This document shows positions 57,361 to 64,000 of a stretch of 64,000 nt of DNA, one piece after another. How positions within the stretch are numbered: the stretch's first letter is position 1; each line of letters starts with the position of its first letter. Under the pieces are notes generated by a model that saw only the letters and a program-made list of their open reading frames with translations, made no database searches and was not told the origin of the DNA. The stretch spans positions 79,296 through 143,295 of the forward strand of contig JAFTWW010000028.1 in assembly GCA_017465085.1 (NCBI GenBank), in the 5' to 3' direction. This DNA comes from Clostridia bacterium. Its GTDB lineage: Bacteria; Bacillota; Clostridia; Oscillospirales; Acutalibacteraceae. The position numbers and the translations under genes were made by a program.

Positions 57361-60300
57361 TTACAGAGTCCACTTGCCATTGGAACCCAATTTTATTTTA
57401 CTTTGCTCGGTAGCCTGTTTGACAGCTTCTTCAAACAATGCGACTACAATATTACCCATTCTTGTATATCCCATAAGCTTTGCTGCCTCGCGAATTAAAT
57501 CTTCTTCCGAGAGGCTAATTTGCTGTTCAAGAACATAACAAACCGCATTGACGGCTTCGGTAATAGGAACATCTTTGGTATCACGCTTATTATCACCATC
57601 GCCTGTTGCACGGATAAATGTATAATTTTCAGACAGTTGACCATTGTTCCAATAAATTTTTTCGCCATTCTGCATTGTAAAGTTGAGCTTTAGGGCAGCA
57701 TAAACTCTATCCATATACTCCTGAATTCTACTTCCAGAACGGGCAATACCGAAGCTTTGTACAACCCTTTTAGTAAGCATACTATGGCTTATTGGTGCTT
57801 CGCTGAGCATAACAAGTTGAACCGACTGCACAATCTCGGTCCTATGCCAACCTGAAATAAACTCGTCGGCTGACATATATCGATTATTAAGTTTAGCGGC
57901 TTTATATGCTGTTAAATTGTCATTCGTTTTAATGGACACAGGTTCATTAAAATGCATATTTGCCGACAAAACTTCAGGTGTTTTTGCTTGTACAGTTTCA
58001 TGTTGTTCTTCGATTTGGCTTTTTATACCATTTTGCAAATCTTTAATTTTTGAAATAATACGGTCGATTTCTTTTTGACTATTATCCCACCAGTCCATAG
58101 TCCAAATGCGTATGATATCCCAACCAAGTCCGTTAAGCACATTGATTTGAGCGATTTCACGGTCTCGTGTAGTCTTAGCGGTTTCATACGAAGCTCCGTC
58201 CAACAAAATACCAAGAATATATTTATCTGTATTTTTCGGATCAATAACACCGATATCAATGCGGTATTCCGAATGGCCTACCGACATATCTGTATCAAAC
58301 CCTTCGGATTTTAGAATTTCGCAAATAGTTTTAGCAATTCCTTCCTTACTGTGACGATACTGCTCGGAGGTATTTTCATCAAGGGCAAGTTCATGTCCTC
58401 CAGCATATTCTAAAAATGCTTTTAAAGCGGCAACGCCTTCGGAACTTGTACGCGAAAGGTTTATTTGATCTGGCTTCAAAGCAGAAAAAACGATCATTTC
58501 ACTTCTGGCACGTGAAACCGCAACATTAAGTCTTCTCCAACCACCTTCGCGATTAAGTGGACCAAAATTCATATATACCTTTCCGTTTTGATCAGGTCCG
58601 TAACCGATAGAGAATAAAATAACATCGCGTTCATCACCCTGAACATTTTCAAGGTTTTTAATAAATAAGGGTTCTTCAGATTCATATACCCATTTTTCCA
58701 AGTCGCTGTCTTTTTCGCAAGCTTCGCTAAGCAAATCGTCTATTAAATGTTGCTGTGATATATTGAATGTAACTACACCGATGCTACATTTAGAAAGTTC
58801 AGGGTCATGGCATCTGCGTTTGATTTCAGAAACGACCGCTTCGGCTTCGGCTTGGTTTTTACGGGATTTTCCGCGTTCAAATACACCGTCAACATGCACC
58901 AGTGAAACTTTTGATTCACGGTCATTTACCGATGGGAAGGTATATAACTTATTCTCATAAAACTGATTGTTACTAAAGGCAATCAAGCTTTCGTGACGGC
59001 TTCGATAGTGCCAAAGCAAATGTGTCTGAGGCATGTTAAGGGCAAGACAGTCATCCAATATGCTCTCCAAATCCTCAATATCCAGATTATCCTCATCGAC
59101 AGTATTGGTTGCAAAAAACGATGTTGGTGGCATCTGTTTAGGATCCCCTACAATTACTGCGTCCTTACCTCTTGCCAGTACGCCCACAGCCTTACAGGTT
59201 GGAAGCTGTGATGCTTCATCAAATACAACAATATCAAAAGCTTCCCGTTTGGAATCCAAATATTGAGCAACAGAAATAGGACTCATAAGCATACACGGGC
59301 AGAGACGCGGCAAAAGATTTGAAATATCCTCAAATAATTTTCGGATACTTGTACCCCTTCCTCCGCTTTTTATCACTCTTTGAAGTATACCAATTTCCGA
59401 ACTATGTGCTGCAGCCGCAACAAAGTTAGGAACTTTGCTTGCTAATCGGCAATAAACTTCTTTTTGCGACAATTTAGTCAATTCGGCATCTATACGCTTG
59501 AATTGCTCGATTTTTTCATTAAACACAGCGCCAGAAAAAGAATTTAATGCAGAGTTTTTATCGATTGCGATAATGCATAAGGCATAGAATATGGCTTTTT
59601 TATATGCGGGGATTATATCGCTATGTGTCATTCCGCCGTTATATGCCTCAATCACACCATCTAATCCTGCGTTTAATGCTTCGCCTACAATTCCTTTATA
59701 TGAAATCCATTCTTTTATTTGATCAACGTTAGATAAAATATTATCACATATGATGATTTGCTCTGATATCCAGTTTGACTCTGCGGTCATTTCTGATATT
59801 TGCAAAATTCCATAACAGTTATTTTTAGTCTCAGGCAATGCAGTATACTTTTCGAGTATTGAATTAACTGTTTTTTGTAATGTGGATTCACCGCAGAAAG
59901 TTAAACGCATTTTTTCATCACCAGTAATGGTAACTAATGCATTAGCACTCAACTTTGCAGCATCAATCAGTTTGATAACATTAGACCAATCGGTTTCTTT
60001 ACCAACGTACAATTCGCCAAGATCATCGCCATATTTTGCAAACAGTTCATTTGCAGATTTGAGTTCGGTTTGATAATTGCAAAGCGTTGTTATAGCATTA
60101 CCTAAATCCGATTTTATTACTTCACCGTGTGAAAATACAGCTAATTTTTTCGCAAAACCATTTATTCCTGTTATCTTAGCTAAAAACCATTTTGCGGAAA
60201 TATCATTATACTCTTTAAGTAATTGTTCGCCGCTTTGTTGCAAAAACATCTCATTCCATGTTTGCATCAAACTATTATGTAAATTGTTTGCTTTAATATA

Positions 60301-63300
60301 GTGTTCAGCCATTTCTTTTAATTCTGTAAGATAACGGGTTAAGTTTTCAACTTTTGCCCATGATTTTGGGAAAGAAAACCAGAAGCTGAATTCTTTTGCA
60401 ATTAAATATAGTTTTTGCACATCGGAGAAGGAATGTGGACTCGAAATCCCCAGTTTGTTAGAGAAATCTTCGAGCGTATCGGAAATTTCGGTTAAAGCAT
60501 TTTTATATGCAAAAACCTTATCTTGCAACTCTGCACGCAAATTCTGCGTATAGGATGTGACACCTATACATGAAAGGGGATGATTATAAGGATGTTTTAC
60601 TGCCTTTGCGGCAGCAATTAACCTTTCGAGTAGAATTGTATGGTCTTCGAGAGTAAACTTTCCTAAGCCCTCAACATAATCTCTTGAAAAAGCAGAAATG
60701 TCGGGAGCTTTTTTATATTTTTCATATTCGTTTATTAACTCATATAAAGTATAACCGCATGGTTGTGAACTATGTAGTTGCAGAGCATAGGAATCAAGTT
60801 CGGAACGCAATTTTGCGATTTGTTCTGCTTTCTGTGCGTATTGTTCTGCCGTTGTGTATTTAGTCACTTCGGTGACACGTCTCAATTGTTCAAGAACATC
60901 TTTTTTCTTGGATTTATTAGAGTGAAGTTCCAAACAAAATGGCCCGATTCCTATATTTTCAAGGCGTTTTTGCACTACTTCAAGCGCAGCCATTTTTTCG
61001 GCCACGAAAAGCACAGATTTTCCTTGCGATAATGCATTTGCTATTAGAGATGTGATTGTTTGAGACTTACCAGTTCCTGGAGGTCCGTGCAAAACAAAAC
61101 TTTCACCCTTGCAGGCGGCTTCGATTGCATATAGTTGTGAGGCATCAGCAGGCATAGGCAAAAGCACATTATCTTCAGATACACGAGTGCCAATTTCCAT
61201 AGGATTTGCTTCCCATGAAAGTTTGCCTTCAACCAAGCTCTTAACAACCTTGTTCTTCATTAAATCTTCTGTACGATTACGCAGATCGTTCCACATTACG
61301 AATTGCGAAAAAGAAAATATGCCAAGGTATGCCGATTCCAACACATCCCAATGTGGCTGTTCCATAATAGCCTTACGCAAAATTGTAAATACTCGGCGCA
61401 AATCCACACCATGCTCATCCGCAGGTAATGGATCAAGCCCTTCTACTACAACGCCAAAATCTTGTTTAAGCTTTTCGAGAACTGTAATATTCATTTGAGG
61501 CTCATCGTCGCGCAAGCGGATAACAAAACCTCTGTTTGCGGATTTTCGTATAATTTCAACAGGTAAAAGAACTATAGGTGCATAGCGTGGCTTTGTGCTG
61601 CGCGGATTTTCATACCAACGCAAAAGTCCTAACGCCAGATAAAGTGTGTTAGCGCCATTTTCTTCAAGAGCTGTTTTGGAAGTACGATATAAGCCTTTTA
61701 TAATTTTGGTTAATTCGGCTTCCGTCAAGGTTGAACGTAGGCGTTTGTTGGCGAATTCGGATTTGATAACACTAACATAGGGGCCTAAATCATGAGTGCT
61801 TTCAAAACTTTGTTCTTCTGTATTCATAGGCCAATCGGTTGGCCTTGCTAAAACTGAAAAATCGCTACCGCTCGAAAGTGCATCTTCAAAATCGTCCAAC
61901 GAAGAAGAAAGTAAGGGAATAAGTGTTTTAGAAAAGCGTAAATTTATAAGATTATTACGCAAACCTAAATCAAGCAACTTTCTTTCCCATTGCATCAATT
62001 TAGGATCATTTTGTTCGGTAGAACCTACATTGACATCAACGATTCCGTCAATAGCTTTTGGTGCGGCTGTATTGTTTTCATCTTTTATGGAATCATGATC
62101 AATATGCCATCCGTCTTCATTATGTATTCTTTGAGGCAAAGGCGAGATTCCGCTTATTCTCGCACGATGTACATCTATAATACACTCAACAGGATCTGTG
62201 CCGACTAAATTATGCTCAGCAACGGTTCTTGCGTCATCAAATGTAGCATTTTTCCCGTTTACAACACAGGTTGTTTCAACCACTGCAATTTCATTAACAC
62301 CTGCGGCTAAACGTTTAGTCACTACAGAAGGATCGTCTTGCACAGCTTCTGGGAAAGATAACGCCTCTAACCAAACGCCGCTGAATATGTGACCTTTTGT
62401 CAATACCATAATTGGATGTAGACCAACTGCTTCCAAACATGAAGCATAAAGAAGTGTTAAATCAAGACAGGTTCCAAACTTTTGTCCGATAACAGCATCA
62501 CATAAGCGAACACGCTGACCAATTTTTTCAAAACTTGCGGGAGGAACACTGTAAATAATATTTTCTTCTTTAATAGCATTGAATATTGCTGCCGCTTGAT
62601 TTAATACACGATTAGGATCCTGCGTCTGATAAGCGTCCATCGAAGGATCTCCAGTCCATTCTTTTAGCAATTCAGCAGCACGAGCTATTATTTTTATTAA
62701 ATTTGGATGATTTGGCGTAACAAAAGAAGTGAGCAACTCAGGATAATAAACATAGCCATGCCATTCATCAAAAGCTAATACGGTTATTTCAACACTTTCT
62801 TCGGTTACTAATACCTCATCTTTAAACAGTTCAACAATTAAGCGACCTTTAATTTTTTCGGTTATTCCTGCTAAAAACTCTGCATTTAATGATACAGGAA
62901 CATTTTTAATTTCATAATTTTTATTTTCAGGTATATAATCTATGGTTGTTGAGAAAGGAATAATCGCATCTGTATCGGCAGAAATGCGAATTTCAACATT
63001 CTCAAGGCCAATATTTGAATTATTGTTTATTGTTATGTTTTGTACCGTAGGAATATTATTTTGTTGCAACGCATAATTAAGCACAGGAATAGTAGATACA
63101 TCTATACGTATCTGTTCTTTGTTGATGATTAAAGATTCTGCTTCAGTTAATTCAATGCTTTCAGAAACTTTTGTTGCACGTAATGCACGTTCTATGCTAG
63201 GCGTTTCGGTTGCTTTAGTTTTTATAGTTTCTACCGCCGCGATAAGTTCGTTCAATTTTTCTTCTTGAGCTTTAATTCTTTCTTCATAATCATTTTCATC

Positions 63301-63717
63301 AACACAATTAACTGGCTCTTTATATTCTTCTGCCTGATATTCCCAATCGCCATATACCTCCATAAACCAATTAGATAAGGTATATGCCATGTGAAGTAAT
63401 GTTTTAGCAGAATCTACAGAACTCAATCCATTATGAACCGCATTGTTCCGAGCTTTCCTGAGTGAAAATAAAATATCATCAATATTTTTAGGAATAACGC
63501 CTATGCTTTTTAAAGACCTAATACGATCAGCATTATTCGATTCTTCAGGCATGTCAAGTTTTTCGAATTTGCAGATTTCTAAAACTACACGTTCCCCAAG
63601 CAGTCCAAGTTTATATATGCAAGCATTAGTATCTGAATAAAGATGCATCTCGGCCATTTTGCCGATTTCTGCTAAATCTGGCCAATACTTAGCCAAGAAA
63701 TTAAAATTAGATAACAT
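57361..63717 (-). CDS. hhe: Hhe-like defence protein: HEPN, DUF4011, SF1 helicase, Vsr-like nuclease
   Basis: A 2118-residue multidomain protein. Residues 1-130 are HEPN/DUF4145-like with R90-x4-H95 (RNNAVH). Residues 400-490 are transglutaminase-like (C417, D419, H443, E481). DUF4011 begins near 574 (WERKLLDLGLRNNLINLR). SF1 helicase motifs are GPPGTGKS (879-886), DEASQ (1501), GDPKQMPP (1525), WHYRSRHE (1570), QGDERDVI (1694) and NVAVSRAR (1732). A Vsr/MTES_1575-type nuclease has RIDIGV (1820-1825), DG (1841) and RDRE (1852). A DUF3320-like tail follows. The combination matches the Hhe anti-phage system (HEPN, helicase, Vsr). GAGGGG precedes the ATG. The sequence is visibly more A+T-rich than the rest. 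The system name is from memory and not database-checked. Confidence 0.9.
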   Translation of the reverse strand: MLSNFNFLAKYWPDLAEIGKMAEMHLYSDTNACIYKLGLLGERVVLEICKFEKLDMPEESNNADRIRSLKSIGVIPKNIDDILFSLRKARNNAVHNGLSSVDSAKTLLHMAYTLSNWFMEVYGDWEYQAEEYKEPVNCVDENDYEERIKAQEEKLNELIAAVETIKTKATETPSIERALRATKVSESIELTEAESLIINKEQIRIDVSTIPVLNYALQQNNIPTVQNITINNNSNIGLENVEIRISADTDAIIPFSTTIDYIPENKNYEIKNVPVSLNAEFLAGITEKIKGRLIVELFKDEVLVTEESVEITVLAFDEWHGYVYYPELLTSFVTPNHPNLIKIIARAAELLKEWTGDPSMDAYQTQDPNRVLNQAAAIFNAIKEENIIYSVPPASFEKIGQRVRLCDAVIGQKFGTCLDLTLLYASCLEAVGLHPIMVLTKGHIFSGVWLEALSFPEAVQDDPSVVTKRLAAGVNEIAVVETTCVVNGKNATFDDARTVAEHNLVGTDPVECIIDVHRARISGISPLPQRIHNEDGWHIDHDSIKDENNTAAPKAIDGIVDVNVGSTEQNDPKLMQWERKLLDLGLRNNLINLRFSKTLIPLLSSSLDDFEDALSSGSDFSVLARPTDWPMNTEEQSFESTHDLGPYVSVIKSEFANKRLRSTLTEAELTKIIKGLYRTSKTALEENGANTLYLALGLLRWYENPRSTKPRYAPIVLLPVEIIRKSANRGFVIRLRDDEPQMNITVLEKLKQDFGVVVEGLDPLPADEHGVDLRRVFTILRKAIMEQPHWDVLESAYLGIFSFSQFVMWNDLRNRTEDLMKNKVVKSLVEGKLSWEANPMEIGTRVSEDNVLLPMPADASQLYAIEAACKGESFVLHGPPGTGKSQTITSLIANALSQGKSVLFVAEKMAALEVVQKRLENIGIGPFCLELHSNKSKKKDVLEQLRRVTEVTKYTTAEQYAQKAEQIAKLRSELDSYALQLHSSQPCGYTLYELINEYEKYKKAPDISAFSRDYVEGLGKFTLEDHTILLERLIAAAKAVKHPYNHPLSCIGVTSYTQNLRAELQDKVFAYKNALTEISDTLEDFSNKLGISSPHSFSDVQKLYLIAKEFSFWFSFPKSWAKVENLTRYLTELKEMAEHYIKANNLHNSLMQTWNEMFLQQSGEQLLKEYNDISAKWFLAKITGINGFAKKLAVFSHGEVIKSDLGNAITTLCNYQTELKSANELFAKYGDDLGELYVGKETDWSNVIKLIDAAKLSANALVTITGDEKMRLTFCGESTLQKTVNSILEKYTALPETKNNCYGILQISEMTAESNWISEQIIICDNILSNVDQIKEWISYKGIVGEALNAGLDGVIEAYNGGMTHSDIIPAYKKAIFYALCIIAIDKNSALNSFSGAVFNEKIEQFKRIDAELTKLSQKEVYCRLASKVPNFVAAAAHSSEIGILQRVIKSGGRGTSIRKLFEDISNLLPRLCPCMLMSPISVAQYLDSKREAFDIVVFDEASQLPTCKAVGVLARGKDAVIVGDPKQMPPTSFFATNTVDEDNLDIEDLESILDDCLALNMPQTHLLWHYRSRHESLIAFSNNQFYENKLYTFPSVNDRESKVSLVHVDGVFERGKSRKNQAEAEAVVSEIKRRCHDPELSKCSIGVVTFNISQQHLIDDLLSEACEKDSDLEKWVYESEEPLFIKNLENVQGDERDVILFSIGYGPDQNGKVYMNFGPLNREGGWRRLNVAVSRARSEMIVFSALKPDQINLSRTSSEGVAALKAFLEYAGGHELALDENTSEQYRHSKEGIAKTICEILKSEGFDTDMSVGHSEYRIDIGVIDPKNTDKYILGILLDGASYETAKTTRDREIAQINVLNGLGWDIIRIWTMDWWDNSQKEIDRIISKIKDLQNGIKSQIEEQHETVQAKTPEVLSANMHFNEPVSIKTNDNLTAYKAAKLNNRYMSADEFISGWHRTEIVQSVQLVMLSEAPISHSMLTKRVVQSFGIARSGSRIQEYMDRVYAALKLNFTMQNGEKIYWNNGQLSENYTFIRATGDGDNKRDTKDVPITEAVNAVCYVLEQQISLSEEDLIREAAKLMGYTRMGNIVVALFEEAVKQATEQSKIKLGSNGKWTL

Positions 63718-63868
63718 TATTAGTCCCCTCGACTTTCAAATTCCCATATACTAATAATTAAATCGATATCTCGCATCGCAATAAATTTAAAATGAGATTA
63801 GCACATAAAAACCAACAAATTTTCTTATCATTAGTTTATCACGATATATAGAAAAATGCAATAAATAT

Positions 63869-63992
63869 CCACCCGCATAGCGGGTGGTTTTTCATTTTCG
63901 GGCATAGCCCTAACCGATACTGGCGGCGCACAAGTGCGCTTTTTTGTTGGCCTGCCAGCCATGCAAACACTACTTGCTACCAGTAAACTGGT
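63869..63992. repeat. Cluster of intergenic hairpins at the right edge
   Basis: In 124 bp there are CCACCCG/CGGGTGG followed by TTTTT (terminator-like), GGGC/GCCC, GCGCAC/GTGCGC nested inside CTGGC/GCCAG, and ACCAGT/ACTGGT. There is no ORF. The region upstream of the Hhe-like gene (63718-63868) is A+T-rich without a convincing promoter. The cluster resembles the dense hairpin repeats elsewhere in the window and could be the edge of a larger repeat cut by the window end. Confidence 0.55.
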
Positions 63993-64000
63993 CGTTTATA

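Noticed and set aside
63979-64000. Resemblance of ACCAGTAAACTGGTCG to a Cas13d-type direct repeat
   Set aside because: The match is only a few bases and no array or effector is seen.

Overview
The window comes from an anaerobic, spore-forming member of the Clostridia, probably an Oscillospirales/Ruminococcaceae-type gut bacterium. The evidence is a monocistronic sigG, an NAD(P)-linked trimeric [FeFe] hydrogenase operon, the Gram-positive rimP-nusA-ylxR-ylxQ-infB-rbfA-nrnA-truB-ribF order, purine-rich Shine-Dalgarno sites and LCP/DacF wall enzymes. No species is claimed. Most of the window is ordinary chromosome; the right end (about 56.1-64 kb) is accessory.

Layout. 0-2.5 kb: truncated trkA and an LCP wall-polymer transferase. 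2.5-5.5 kb: a divergent FAD oxidoreductase/AraC pair flanked on both sides by one family of large, hairpin-studded intergenic elements. 5.5-13.7 kb: a ten-gene minus-strand hydrogenase operon (hndA, regulators, a sensory-type hydrogenase, hndB, hndC, hndD). 14-23.4 kb: a GltS-like symporter, PAP2 phosphatase, initiator tRNA, small membrane proteins, a membrane-bound XRE regulator, an SGNH hydrolase and an acyltransferase. 23.6-35.5 kb: MFS transporter plus GDPD, ferritin, an esterase, a DeoR/MFS pair, an EamA exporter divergent from azlCD, a HAD phosphatase, an M20 peptidase, a DUF1015 protein and a lipoprotein. 35.6-43.5 kb: translation and RNA operon. 43.5-50 kb: zinc-ribbon pseudokinase with PASTA domains, metallophosphoesterase, DacF, cyclophilin lipoprotein, XRE regulator, tRNA-Thr and sigG. 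50-55.7 kb: a four-gene sugar isomerase/kinase/epimerase/aldolase operon divergent from a PocR-AraC activator. 55.7-64 kb: DUF1622 protein, a MITE-like element, a spoIVB 3' fragment, and a two-gene defence-type operon.

The most notable system is that operon. Its large gene encodes a ~2118-residue protein with HEPN, transglutaminase-like, DUF4011, SF1 helicase, Vsr-like nuclease and DUF3320 parts, the architecture described for the Hhe anti-phage system. A 183-residue protein of unknown function follows it and may be a partner.

The second theme is non-coding: four families of structured intergenic repeats. (1) Modular hairpin ladders in two convergent 3' gaps. (2) Two adjacent perfect three-arm cloverleaf palindromes near 23.4 kb. 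(3) A TIR element with TTAGCC...GGCTAA ends in short, medium and long forms; one copy lies in the LCP leader, one rewrites the 3' end of a CDS, and one supplies a stop codon. (4) A 251-bp MITE-like element at the edge of the accessory region. Several elements touch gene ends, suggesting recent mobility or tolerated insertion at 3' ends.
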